The notes: generated by a model not told the origin, from the letters alone. A stretch of DNA of 64,000 nt from an uncultured Actinomycetes bacterium (GCA_903870905.1 CAIQEU010000072.1:1-64000); one strand, 5' to 3'; counted from the first letter of the stretch, positions 1 through 8,399 are shown. Made by a program: numbers and translations.

Positions 1-2
1 AG

Positions 3-563
3 GCCGCTCCCACCAAGAAGGCAGCACCCGCCGCCAAGGCTCCGGCCAAGAAGGCAGCACCCGCCGCCAAGGCTCCGGCCAAGAAGGCTGCCCCGGTCGT
101 CACCGCTCCCGTTGCTCCGACTCCTGCCCCTCCCAAGAAGGCAGTGCCGGCTCCAGCGCCGGCGAAGCCGAAGGTCAACCCCTACCTCAAGTCGCCGAAG
201 TTCCTCGACCAGATGCGCACGAAGTTGCTCGAGAAGAAGGCGGCGGAGATTGCGCTCGCCGAGCGCTTGCGTGCTGAGGCCAACGCCCTCACCGCATCTC
301 GCGAGGCGGGCGACGACACCTCTCGAGAAGACGAAGGCGGCGATGGCTCAACCTTCGCCGTTGACCGTGCCGACCTCTTGTTCAACGCTGAGCAGATGAT
401 GGCCACGGTGGATGAGATCAACGAGGCCCTCTGGCGGATGGATCGCGGGACCTGGGGAATGTGCACGAGTTGTGGCGACCCCATCATGAAGGCACGACTC
501 GAGTACTGGCCCGAGGCGTCAATGTGCGTCGAGTGCAAGCAGGGTGGCCTCGTCCGCCGATGA
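3..563 (+). CDS. DksA/TraR-type zinc-finger protein with Lys/Ala/Pro-rich N-terminus (5' partial)
   Basis: The gene is already open at the window edge; 186 codons are visible and the start lies upstream. The C-terminus carries the four-cysteine finger of the TraR/DksA family (CTSC, 17 residues, CVEC), preceded by a charged helical stretch (LLEKKAAEIALAERL) that could form the coiled coil. Family members act on RNA polymerase through its secondary channel. The visible N-terminus is low-complexity Lys/Ala/Pro sequence with two perfect KKAAPAAKAPA units, resembling histone H1-like tails; nucleic-acid affinity is an inference. The stop overlaps the GTG of lspA by 20 nt, so the genes are probably cotranscribed. 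Confidence 0.8.
   Translation, partial: AAPTKKAAPAAKAPAKKAAPAAKAPAKKAAPVVTAPVAPTPAPPKKAVPAPAPAKPKVNPYLKSPKFLDQMRTKLLEKKAAEIALAERLRAEANALTASREAGDDTSREDEGGDGSTFAVDRADLLFNAEQMMATVDEINEALWRMDRGTWGMCTSCGDPIMKARLEYWPEASMCVECKQGGLVRR
15..86 (+). repeat. 33-bp in-frame tandem repeat
   Basis: Two identical 33-bp units (15-47 and 48-80) plus the first six bases of a third encode KKAAPAAKAPA repeats in the DksA-like protein. The array may continue upstream of the window. Such repeats often vary in copy number between strains. Confidence 0.85.
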
Positions 564-1026
564 CGGTTTCGGTGGTGCGGTGCGCCGCCTGATCATCGCT
601 GCTGCCATCACGACCACCGTCGTGCTCGTCGACGCCGTGACGAAGGCGTGGGCTCGCTCCCTCGACCACGCCATCCACGTCGTCGGCTCGCTGTCGTTCG
701 TGCGAGCCTCGAATACCGGGGCAGCCTTCTCGCTCTTCCAAGGCGGCAGCGGGTGGCTGAGCCTCGTTTCGTTGGTGCTGTGCATCGTGCTCGTCGTTGC
801 GCTGTGGAGGACGACGTCGTTGGCGATGACCGTTGCACTCAGTCTCGTCCTCGGTGGGGCACTCGGCAACGGTAGCGAGCGGATGGCGACCCCAGGGTCT
901 GGCGTCACCGATTTCATCGCCACGTCGATCTGGCCGGTGTTCAACGTGGCCGATGCCTGCATTACGGTCGGATGTCTATGGATCGCACTGCAGCTCATTC
1001 GAACGAAGACTCCTCATGGTGAATGA
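544..1026 (+). CDS. lspA: lipoprotein signal peptidase (signal peptidase II)
   Basis: 160 residues, the usual family length, with four hydrophobic segments. LspA is an inner-membrane aspartyl protease that removes the signal peptide from prolipoproteins. Family motifs are visible: DAVTKAWA (about residues 30-37), NTGAAFS (57-63), GGALGN (104-109) and FNVAD (133-137). The second catalytic Asp is D137, but the position of the first (GN-x-x-D-R in the family) reads GNGSER, with Glu112 instead of Asp. GTG start; it overlaps the DksA-like gene by 20 nt and the following pseudouridine synthase by 11 nt. A client lipoprotein is encoded at 21481-21969. Confidence 0.9.
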   Translation: MASSADDGFGGAVRRLIIAAAITTTVVLVDAVTKAWARSLDHAIHVVGSLSFVRASNTGAAFSLFQGGSGWLSLVSLVLCIVLVVALWRTTSLAMTVALSLVLGGALGNGSERMATPGSGVTDFIATSIWPVFNVADACITVGCLWIALQLIRTKTPHGE

Positions 1027-1987
1027 CGCAGAGGGTGAGCACTTAGACGTCTCGGTGCCAGCCCTGCTCGCCGGCGTGCGCTTAGACCGTGCACTGGCGA
1101 TGTTGACGGGAATGTCGCGTAGCGAAGCCGCTGCGCTCATCACCGCTCGCCAGGTGGTTGTGAACGACCGTGCCGACCGTCCGAGGAGCCACCTGCTCAG
1201 TGAAGGTGACCGGATTGAGGCCATCGTTCCGCCAGCTCCCGAAGAGACGGTGCTTCCCGAACCCAACGTCTCGGTGATGATTGTCGCTGAGGACCCCGAC
1301 TTCCTCATCATCGACAAGTCCCCTGACCTCATCGTCCACCCCGGAGCAGGACATAAGACCGGCACCATGATCGCGGGCCTCCTCGCCCGCTACCCCGATC
1401 TCGCAGGGGTGGGGGAGCGAAGCGGCGGATCAGCCGTTCGCCCTGGCATCGTGCACCGACTCGACCGAGGCACCTCGGGGCTGCTCGTGGTGGCACGAAC
1501 CGAGCCGGCCTACGCCAGTCTCGTCGGGCAACTCGCGGCCCGAGAAGTTGATCGTCGCTACCTCGCTCTCGTCCGAGGCCACGTGGCTGATGACCGCGGT
1601 GTCGTCGATGCGCCGATTGGTCGATCGCTGCGGTCGCCGACCATGATGGCGGTCAGTCGAGACGGTCGACCCGCCCGCACGGCGTATGAGGTCGTCGCTC
1701 GGCTCGAGGGAGAACAACCGCGGACCCTCGTCATCTGCAAGCTCGAAACTGGTCGAACCCACCAGATCCGCGTGCACCTCGCAGCGATTGGTCATCCCGT
1801 GGTGGGCGATGCTCGCTACGGACGCATGGTCGATCCTGAACTCGGTCGCGACCGGTTCTTCCTGCATGCCTTCGAACTGGGCTTCGCCCACCCGACGTCG
1901 GGGGAGTACGTGTCCTTCACCGCACCGATGCCGGCTGATCTCGTCGCGCTGCTGCCTGAGGATCTCAACCTCGGCGAACTCGGTTAG
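1016..1987 (+). CDS. RluD/RluA-family pseudouridine synthase
   Basis: 323 residues from the ATG at 1016, which overlaps the lspA stop. An N-terminal S4 RNA-binding domain (VRLDRALAML … ITARQVVVND) is followed by the catalytic domain with HRLDRGTSGLLVVA, whose Asp is the family nucleophile, and by the family motifs TGRTHQIRVHLAAIGHPVVGD. It isomerises uridines, most likely in 23S rRNA as RluD does; the exact target site cannot be read from sequence. lspA-rluD adjacency is common in bacteria. Its stop overlaps that of the convergent sigma-factor gene by 4 nt. Confidence 0.9.
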   Translation: MVNDAEGEHLDVSVPALLAGVRLDRALAMLTGMSRSEAAALITARQVVVNDRADRPRSHLLSEGDRIEAIVPPAPEETVLPEPNVSVMIVAEDPDFLIIDKSPDLIVHPGAGHKTGTMIAGLLARYPDLAGVGERSGGSAVRPGIVHRLDRGTSGLLVVARTEPAYASLVGQLAAREVDRRYLALVRGHVADDRGVVDAPIGRSLRSPTMMAVSRDGRPARTAYEVVARLEGEQPRTLVICKLETGRTHQIRVHLAAIGHPVVGDARYGRMVDPELGRDRFFLHAFELGFAHPTSGEYVSFTAPMPADLVALLPEDLNLGELG

Positions 1988-2865
1988 TTGAGGTTGGCGT
2001 CCAAGTCGTCGGGCCGGAAGACCCCGAGGACGTCGTTGTCGATGGCCAAGGTGGCGAGCGCTTCGGCTTCAGCCCGTCGGACTTGACGGACGCCAACCGG
2101 CTTGTCCCGCAGCTTCGACAGGCGCTCGGCGGTGACCTGGAGCGACGTCGGGTCTGAACCGTCGAGGCCAAATCGCATCTTGATCACGTCACGCTGGAGG
2201 TCGCTCAGGCGTCCGAGTGCTTCGCTCAAGCGGTCGTCGAGCATGGTCTGGTCGACCTCGTCAAAGTAGTTGCGAGCATCGGGGGCGACGAGGTCACCGA
2301 GGACGGTGGCCGAGTCGGAGTTCGCCGGCTGGTCGAGCGACGCCGTCACGCCGGCGATGCCTTCCAAGTTCTTCCGCTGTGCGGCGGTCATCCCGGTGGC
2401 TTCGGTCAACTCGTCGTCGGTTGGTGGCCGACCGAAGAGGCCGGTGAGCTCGGCAGTGGCGGCTTCTAAGCGCTGGAGCTGCTCACCGACTTCGAGCGGG
2501 ATCCGAATGGTGCGGCCGTGCTGCTGGACGGCACGCTGGAGTGACTGGCGGATCCACCAGGTGGCGTAGGTCGAGAACTTAAAACCACGCTCCCAGTCGA
2601 ACTTCTCAACAGCGCGCATGAGGCCGAAGGTGCCCTCTTGGACGAGGTCGACCATCTCGACGCCCCGGTCGGCGTAGCGGCGGGCCCAGTGGAGGACGAG
2701 GCGGAGGTTGGCGGCCACCATTTGCTTCTTGGCCTCATCGTCCCCAGCGGCGACGCGCTTGGCCAGTTCGACCTGCTCGTCGTAGTTGGGCATGGGGTAC
2801 TGGTCGAGGTCTCGCATCAAGAGACCCAAGCTGTCGGTTGTTGCGGTCCACGAGGTTCGTGACAT
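1984..2865 (-). CDS. RNA polymerase sigma-70 family factor (group 1/2-like)
   Basis: 293 residues without a long region 1.1. Region 1.2 (residues about 11-40) is followed by region 2 with the promoter-melting/-10 signature (VDLVQEGTFGLMRAVEKFD, FSTYATWWIRQSLQRAV), region 3 (RIPLEVGEQL) and region 4. Region 2 is close to primary sigma factors. Region 4.2 (LSKLRDKPVGVRQVRRAEAEAL) departs from the usual VTRERIRQIEAKAL pattern, so -35 recognition may differ. An SD-like GGAGGA lies about 9 nt upstream of the ATG. Small size suggests a group 2 (non-essential, stress or stationary) sigma, which is an inference. Confidence 0.9.
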   Translation of the reverse strand: MSRTSWTATTDSLGLLMRDLDQYPMPNYDEQVELAKRVAAGDDEAKKQMVAANLRLVLHWARRYADRGVEMVDLVQEGTFGLMRAVEKFDWERGFKFSTYATWWIRQSLQRAVQQHGRTIRIPLEVGEQLQRLEAATAELTGLFGRPPTDDELTEATGMTAAQRKNLEGIAGVTASLDQPANSDSATVLGDLVAPDARNYFDEVDQTMLDDRLSEALGRLSDLQRDVIKMRFGLDGSDPTSLQVTAERLSKLRDKPVGVRQVRRAEAEALATLAIDNDVLGVFRPDDLDANLN

Positions 2866-2961
2866 GGTTGGTCATCCTCCACAGGTGTGCGCTGCACCCA
2901 GCTCGTCTGTGCGCTGCAGGGGATAACTCCAACCGTTGCTGGAGTATTCCAACGATGTGGT

Positions 2962-3405
2962 TTACCGAGTTTTGGCAGCGGGTTGGATGCCGCGAGCGCG
3001 AGCCACCATGTCGGCGAGGGAGTAGGAGCTGAGGTGATCTCTGAGGAGATCTCCAACCTCGGACCACAGCGCCAACAGCACGCACTGACCCTCGTGATCG
3101 CATGCCCCGTCAGCGTGGGGCTCGCCGAAATCTCCAGCAGCGATGGGCCCGTCGACAGCAGAGACGATCTGGGCCATGGAGATGTCCTCGGGATCACGGG
3201 CCAGGACGTAGCCACCGCCGACGCCGCGCTTGGAGCGTACGATGCCCGCGCCTTTCAGCGCCAGGAGGATCTGCTCCAAGTAGGGCTGGGGGAGCCCGGT
3301 CCGCTCGGCGATGTCTCGAACCGACGTGGGGTTGGACTCTGAAGCATGGAGGGCCAAGGAGAGGAGCGCTCGGCTGGCGTAGTCGCCTCTCGTCGATACC
3401 TTCAC
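2962..3405 (-). CDS. Rrf2-family transcriptional regulator
   Basis: 147 residues. The N-terminal winged helix is typical of Rrf2 (MKVSTRGDYASRALLSLA …, RSKRGVGGGYVLAR). Iron-sulfur Rrf2 proteins (IscR, NsrR, RsrR) carry three Cys; here C102 and C108 are spaced C-x5-C, and the position of a third ligand is W114. The protein may bind a cluster using another ligand, or may not bind one. I place the start at the GTG at 3405, because TAGACT ends exactly 6 nt before it and the product then begins in the normal way; the ATG at 3411 would add two residues and touch the hexamer. It is divergent from bpa. Confidence 0.88.
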   Translation of the reverse strand: MKVSTRGDYASRALLSLALHASESNPTSVRDIAERTGLPQPYLEQILLALKGAGIVRSKRGVGGGYVLARDPEDISMAQIVSAVDGPIAAGDFGEPHADGACDHEGQCVLLALWSEVGDLLRDHLSSYSLADMVARARGIQPAAKTR

Positions 3406-3410
3406 GTCCA

Positions 3411-3417
3411 TAGTCTA
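3411..3417. promoter_or_regulatory. symmetric -10 element between the Rrf2 gene and bpa
   Basis: TAGTCTA reads TAGACT on the minus strand, 6 nt from the GTG of the Rrf2 gene (leaderless geometry), and TAGTCT on the plus strand facing bpa. bpa also has a weaker CAGACT at 3464-3469, 7 nt before its ATG. Confidence 0.6.
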
Positions 3418-3476
3418 CCCATTTGGTCAGGAATTAGCCGCAACGACGCTTGGGTCGAGGTGGCAGACTCCTTGCC

Positions 3477-3962
3477 ATGACCATGCCTGACACCCCGAGT
3501 CCTGCAATTCAGCCCGACGAGGTCATCGAAGGCGGTGCCACCGCCGACGAGGTGGAGAACGTCGAGACCATCTCCGAGCCGGCCAAGGTCATGCGCATTG
3601 GCTCGATGGTCAAGGTGCTGCTCGACGAGGTCCGCTCCGCACCGCTCGACGAGGCTGGACGCACCCGGTTGAAGGAGATCTACGAGCAGTCCCTCACTGA
3701 GCTCCGCCAAGCCATCAGTCCGGACCTCGCCGCTGAACTCGACCGCATGACGTCGCCCTTCAGCGACGCCGCTCCCTCCGAAGCCGAACTCCGAGTGGCG
3801 CAAGCCCAACTCGTTGGATGGCTCGAAGGCCTCTTCCACGGCATCCAAGCCACCTTGGTGGCCCAGCAGATGGCTGCTCGAGCCCAACTCGATGAGATGC
3901 GTAGCCGAGGGCTCCCGCAATCGTCAATGCCGCCCTCGGAGCGCCCCGGCACCTACCTGTAG
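3477..3962 (+). CDS. bpa: bacterial proteasome activator Bpa/PafE
   Basis: 161 residues from the ATG at 3477. Resembles mycobacterial Bpa (Rv3780, DUF2587): an acidic N-terminus, a helical core (MRIGSMVKVLLDEVR …, LDRMTSPFS, AQLVGWLEGLFHGIQATL) and the C-terminal tail GTYL, equivalent to the GQYL tail with which Bpa rings dock on the 20S proteasome and open its gate. Bpa works without ATP on unfolded or selected substrates. Its presence implies that this organism encodes a 20S proteasome elsewhere (inference). Confidence 0.87.
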   Translation: MTMPDTPSPAIQPDEVIEGGATADEVENVETISEPAKVMRIGSMVKVLLDEVRSAPLDEAGRTRLKEIYEQSLTELRQAISPDLAAELDRMTSPFSDAAPSEAELRVAQAQLVGWLEGLFHGIQATLVAQQMAARAQLDEMRSRGLPQSSMPPSERPGTYL

Positions 3963-4000
3963 GTCGTCTCCGACGCCGTGCCGAGGTCAGAGGCCCGCGA

Positions 4001-4006
4001 TAGGGT
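4001..4006 (+). promoter_or_regulatory. possible -10 box of dnaE
   Basis: TAGGGT fits TANNNT and lies about 55 nt upstream of the dnaE GTG, which would give a short leader containing the Shine-Dalgarno sequence. No clear -35 was seen. Confidence 0.4.
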
Positions 4007-4044
4007 CGAACCACAGCGCTGTTATTTCGGCGATCACCCACGTT

Positions 4045-4051
4045 GAAGGAG
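4045..4051 (+). promoter_or_regulatory. ribosome binding site that fixes the dnaE start
   Basis: GAAGGAG stands 9 nt before the GTG at 4061. A TTG at 4043 in the same frame would overlap this site, so the GTG is preferred. Confidence 0.75.
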
Positions 4052-4060
4052 TTGGCGGCC

Positions 4061-7000
4061 GTGCCGTCGAGTTTCACCCACCTACACACCCACACCGAAT
4101 TCTCGATGCTCGACGGTGCGGCGCGTGTCGACGCCCTCGTGGCCAAGGCAGCTGCCGATGGCATGCCGGCCCTCGGCATCACCGACCACGGCAACATGTA
4201 TGGCGTCTTGGACTTCTACAAGGCCTGCAAGAAGGGTGGGATCAACCCCATCATCGGGACCGAGGCCTACATGGCTCTGGAGTCTCGCCACGAGCGCCCG
4301 GTGCGCCGGGGGAAGATGGACGACACCGGCGGCAACGCCGACGGGGGAGCGAAGCTCTACTACCACCTGACCCTCCTCGCTGAATCCACGCAGGGGTATC
4401 GCAACTTGCTCAAGCTCTCGTCGAGGGCTTACTTGGAGGGCTACTACTACAAGCCCCGTGTCGACTGGGAGCTCTTGGAAGAGCACCATGAAGGCCTCAT
4501 CGCCACGACGGGGTGCCTCGGTGGCGTCGTCCTCCAAGCGCTCCTCAACGACGACTTCGACGAGGCAGTGCGTCGTGCCGCTCGCCTCCAGGACATCTTC
4601 GGCAGAGACAACTTGTTCGTCGAACTCCAAGACCACGGTCTCGTCGAGCAGAAGCGCACCAACCCACTCCTCGTGGACTTGGCCCGCAAGATCGACGCCC
4701 CACTCCTCGCCACCAACGACAGCCACTACACCGACGAAGCTGACCACGTGGCCCACGACGTGCTCTTGTGCGTCCAAACCGGTGCGCTGCTGTCAGATCC
4801 CAACCGCTTCAAGTTCGACGGCCACGAGCACTACCTGAAGACTGCCGCAGAGATGCGGCACCTCTTCCAAGAGCTCCCCGAGGCCTGCGACAACACCTTG
4901 TGGATTGCCGAGCGGGCCAAGGTGGAACTCGAGCTCGGTAAGCCGTCGCTGCCGGAGTTCCCGGTGCCTGAGGAGTTCACCGGCGAGGTCTACGAACAGC
5001 GGGCGGCCAAGTACCTCCGCCATCTCACCTACGAAGGAGCGCATCGCCGCTACGGCGATGTGCTGCCCGAAGAGGTGACGAGCCGCATCGACTTCGAGCT
5101 CGGTGTCATCTCCGACATGGGCTTCGCTGCGTACTTCCTCGTGGTGTGGGACCTCATTGAGTTCGCCAAGCGAGCCAAGATTCGCGTGGGTCCCGGTCGT
5201 GGATCAGCTGCTGGGTGCTGCGTGGCCTACTGCCTCGGCATCGTGGACATCGACCCCATTCGCTACGACCTCCTCTTCGAGCGCTTCCTCAACCCGGGCC
5301 GCAAAGAGATGCCCGACATCGACATGGACTTCGACGAGCGCTTCCGCGGTCAGATGATCAAGTACGCCGCCGAGCGCTACGGCGCTGACCACGTGGCCCA
5401 GATCATCACCTTCTCGACCATGGGTGCTCGAGCAGCCGTGCGTGATGGGGCCCGGGTCCTCGGGTTCAGCCCGCAAGATGGTGACCGTGTGGCCAAGGCC
5501 ATGCCGCCCATCGTCATGGGTCGCGCCACGCCACTCCAAGCCTGCCTCGAGCCAGACCCCGACCACATGGACGGCTACAACGCTTCATCGGAACTGCGGG
5601 CGATGTACGCGAACGACCCTGTTGCCCGCCAGATCATCGACGTGGCCAAGGGCCTCGAGGGACTGCGTCGACAAGATGGCATCCACGCTGCAGCGGTCGT
5701 GATTACCAACGAGGCGCTGACGGAGTACCTCCCTATTCAGCGAAAGCCCGACTCCTCGGGCAACCCCGAGAACTCACCGATCGTCACGCAGTACGAAATG
5801 CACGGCGTGGCCGAACTCGGTCTGCTCAAGATGGACTTCCTCGGGCTGCGCAACCTCTCGGTGATCGAACGGGCGCTCGACCTCATTGAAGAAGAGACCG
5901 GAGAACGTCCCGATATCGACCACGTGCCCCTCGATGACCAGAAGGTCTACGAGATGCTCAAACGCGGCGACTCCATCGGCGTGTTCCAGCTCGAGTCCTC
6001 ACCGATGCGGGCCCTCATCCGGGCTCTGGCGCCGACCTCCTTTGATGACGTGGCCGCACTCATCGCGCTCTACCGCCCGGGTCCCATGTCGACCAACATG
6101 CACTACGACTACGCCGATCGAAAAAACGGTCGCAAGCAGATCACCTACCTGCACCCAGACTTAGAACTCATCTTGGGTGGCAACCAGGGCCTCATGATCT
6201 ACCAAGAGTCGATGATGCGTGTGGCCCAGAAGTTCGCTGGGTACACCCTGCAAGAAGCCGACAACCTCCGAAAGGCCTGTGGCAAGAAGGACCGGGCCCT
6301 CCTCGCCTCGCACCGCGAGAAGTTCATCCAAGGCACCGAGTCCGAGGGCTACGGCGCTGAGATCGGCAATCAGCTCTTCGACATCATCGAGCCCTTCGCT
6401 GACTACGCCTTCAACAAGAGCCACTCCTACGGCTACGGCTTCGTCACCTACCAAACTGCCTGGCTAAAGGCCAACTACCCCATTGAGTACTTCGCCGCAC
6501 TGCTCACGAGTGTTCGAGACTCGAAGGACAAGACGGCCATCTACTTGGCCGAGTGTCGCTCGCTCGGCATAGAAGTGCTCTGCCCCGACATCAACCGCTC
6601 GGTGGCGGACTTCGCTCCGGCTCGAGACGCCAACGGGGTGAAGGAGCAGGCCATTGTCTTCGGCATGGCGGCGATTCGCAACGTGGGGGAGAACCTGGTC
6701 GAGAAGATCGTGGGCGAGCGGAAGGCCGGCGGCCCCTTCACCTCTATCTACGACTTCTGCCGACGGGTCGACCCCATCGTGCTCAACCGTCGAGCCATGG
6801 AGTCGCTGATCAAGGCTGGGGCCTTCGATGCCTTGGGTCTCCCGCGCCAGGGCCTCGCCCTCGTCATCGACGACCTCGTCGAGCGCACCTTGAACGTGCG
6901 TCGGGACTTAGACGTCGGCATCGTCTCGCTCTTCGCTGCAGCTGCTGAAGAGCACGGCCAAGACGCCGATGAGGCCAAGTGGGAAGGGACTGCCATCCCC

Positions 7001-7654
7001 ATCCCCGAGAAGGAGTTCGACAAGACCACCAAGCTCCGCTTCGAGAAGGAGATGCTCGGCCTCTACGTCTCGGACCACCCGCTCCGGGGTCTCGAAGGAG
7101 CGCTCCGGCGCCACACTGAAGTCAGCCTCGGGGATCTCATCGACTTCGCATCGGATCCTGCCCTTCCTTCGGATGCTGCAATCGTGAAGGTGGTGGGTGG
7201 TGTGGTGACCAACCTCGACCGCCGCTTCACCAAGCGCGGTGAGCTCATGTGCTCCTTCGTCTTGGAAGACCTGAACGCCTCCATGGAAGCGATGTGCTTC
7301 CCGAAGATGATGGCCGAGTTCGGCGCCATGCTCGAAGACGACGCCATCTGCGTCATCAAGGCGCGCGTCGATCGTCGAGAAGACGTGCCGAAGCTCATCG
7401 TGATGCACGTCGAGCGTCCGGCCATGGAAGGTCAAGGCGACCGCATCATGAAGATCGCCGTCCCCCTCTCCCGGATGACCGCAGACGTGATGCAGGCCCT
7501 CAAGTCGATCCTCGTGGAGCATCCCGGCACCGTGCCGGTGCAGTTGCACATTGGCGAGCAGGTCGTCCAGCTCCCGCCCGAGTTCAACGTGGAGGCCAAT
7601 TCGGTGGTTGGTGAACTGCGGACGCTCGTCGGTCCCGATGCACTTGTTTCCTAG
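4061..7654 (+). CDS. dnaE: DNA polymerase III alpha subunit
   Basis: 1197 residues, normal for DnaE1. The N-terminal PHP domain opens with FTHLHTHTEFSMLDG and ITDHGN, so its metal-binding His residues are present. The polymerase core has GPGRGSAAG and the catalytic PDIDMDFDERFR, and fingers motifs such as GVFQLES and YRPGPM follow. An OB-fold region (VVGGVVTNLDRRFTKRGELM …) lies near the C-terminus. It replicates the chromosome as part of the Pol III holoenzyme. Start chosen at GTG 4061 behind GAAGGAG. Stands alone between bpa and an unknown gene. Confidence 0.97.
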   Translation: MPSSFTHLHTHTEFSMLDGAARVDALVAKAAADGMPALGITDHGNMYGVLDFYKACKKGGINPIIGTEAYMALESRHERPVRRGKMDDTGGNADGGAKLYYHLTLLAESTQGYRNLLKLSSRAYLEGYYYKPRVDWELLEEHHEGLIATTGCLGGVVLQALLNDDFDEAVRRAARLQDIFGRDNLFVELQDHGLVEQKRTNPLLVDLARKIDAPLLATNDSHYTDEADHVAHDVLLCVQTGALLSDPNRFKFDGHEHYLKTAAEMRHLFQELPEACDNTLWIAERAKVELELGKPSLPEFPVPEEFTGEVYEQRAAKYLRHLTYEGAHRRYGDVLPEEVTSRIDFELGVISDMGFAAYFLVVWDLIEFAKRAKIRVGPGRGSAAGCCVAYCLGIVDIDPIRYDLLFERFLNPGRKEMPDIDMDFDERFRGQMIKYAAERYGADHVAQIITFSTMGARAAVRDGARVLGFSPQDGDRVAKAMPPIVMGRATPLQACLEPDPDHMDGYNASSELRAMYANDPVARQIIDVAKGLEGLRRQDGIHAAAVVITNEALTEYLPIQRKPDSSGNPENSPIVTQYEMHGVAELGLLKMDFLGLRNLSVIERALDLIEEETGERPDIDHVPLDDQKVYEMLKRGDSIGVFQLESSPMRALIRALAPTSFDDVAALIALYRPGPMSTNMHYDYADRKNGRKQITYLHPDLELILGGNQGLMIYQESMMRVAQKFAGYTLQEADNLRKACGKKDRALLASHREKFIQGTESEGYGAEIGNQLFDIIEPFADYAFNKSHSYGYGFVTYQTAWLKANYPIEYFAALLTSVRDSKDKTAIYLAECRSLGIEVLCPDINRSVADFAPARDANGVKEQAIVFGMAAIRNVGENLVEKIVGERKAGGPFTSIYDFCRRVDPIVLNRRAMESLIKAGAFDALGLPRQGLALVIDDLVERTLNVRRDLDVGIVSLFAAAAEEHGQDADEAKWEGTAIPIPEKEFDKTTKLRFEKEMLGLYVSDHPLRGLEGALRRHTEVSLGDLIDFASDPALPSDAAIVKVVGGVVTNLDRRFTKRGELMCSFVLEDLNASMEAMCFPKMMAEFGAMLEDDAICVIKARVDRREDVPKLIVMHVERPAMEGQGDRIMKIAVPLSRMTADVMQALKSILVEHPGTVPVQLHIGEQVVQLPPEFNVEANSVVGELRTLVGPDALVS

Positions 7655-7692
7655 AAAATCTGGGCGTTTTCGGGGGTCGGAGCGTCTCCCTC

Positions 7693-7698
7693 TAGAAT
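7693..7698 (+). promoter_or_regulatory. -10 box, leaderless geometry
   Basis: TAGAAT followed by 6 nt and the ATG at 7705; no Shine-Dalgarno sequence is present. Confidence 0.7.
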
Positions 7699-7704
7699 GG
7701 CTCT

Positions 7705-8379
7705 ATGCCAATCGCAGTTGTAACCAAAGATGCTGCCGCCCTCTCGGATGCTGAACTCGAGGCAATGGCCGACCTCTGCGTCGACCGGGACCCCGGCTAC
7801 GACATTGGCTACCTCTCCAAAGAACGGGAGTCCTGGGTCCTCGTGACTCTGGCTAGCGAAGGCACGAAGCTCCGTGGCTACTCGTTCTGCACCCTTGAGC
7901 GCATTGGTGGCACGCCCTCGTTGCTCGTCGGACTCGCACTCGTCGACCGCACGGCCAAGGCCGAACAGGCGTTGAAGGCCATCATGGCCGACCAGTACCG
8001 CCGCGCCCTTCTCGCCTTCCCTGACGAAGACGTGCTGCTCGGGACTCGCCTCCTCAACGTGGAAGGCTTCCGAGTGTTCCAGTCGCTCACTGAGGTGGTG
8101 CCTCGTCCTGATCACAAGCCATCGGGTGAAGAGCGAGCCTGGGCTCGTCGTCTGGCCAAGCGCTTCGGGAACGAGAAGGGTCTCGACGACCGCACCTTCG
8201 TGGTGGCCCCGAAGGACAGCGACCCGGTGGGTGGCATCGATTTCGTCTACCCCAAGGTCAAGGTGGACCCGGCATTCGGGACGTTCTTTACCTCCGTCGA
8301 CGCCGACGCTGGTCACCGACTCGTGGCCTTTGGTTGGGCCATGGCTGAAGACCTGGCCTCCGGCAAGGTCGCCAAGTAG
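7705..8379 (+). CDS. conserved-looking protein of unknown function
   Basis: 224 residues, soluble, with no signal peptide or membrane segment. I do not recognise the family. The order of a short acidic helix (LSDAELEAMADLC), a strand-rich block (SWVLVTLASEGTKLRGYSFCTL, PSLLVGLALVDR) and a helix ending in LLNVEGFRVFQSL loosely recalls a GNAT acetyltransferase fold, but no acetyl-CoA loop (Q/RxxGxG/A) is visible, so this is only a guess. Codon use matches its neighbours. The ATG is 6 nt downstream of TAGAAT, so the mRNA is probably leaderless and the gene monocistronic. Confidence 0.75.
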   Translation: MPIAVVTKDAAALSDAELEAMADLCVDRDPGYDIGYLSKERESWVLVTLASEGTKLRGYSFCTLERIGGTPSLLVGLALVDRTAKAEQALKAIMADQYRRALLAFPDEDVLLGTRLLNVEGFRVFQSLTEVVPRPDHKPSGEERAWARRLAKRFGNEKGLDDRTFVVAPKDSDPVGGIDFVYPKVKVDPAFGTFFTSVDADAGHRLVAFGWAMAEDLASGKVAK

Positions 8380-8399
8380 CAACCTCCTCGCTCGGGGCG

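Noticed and set aside
112-399. 95-codon frame at the window start
   Set aside because: Shadow of the DksA-like gene; an Arg/Ser-rich product typical of out-of-frame high-GC translation.
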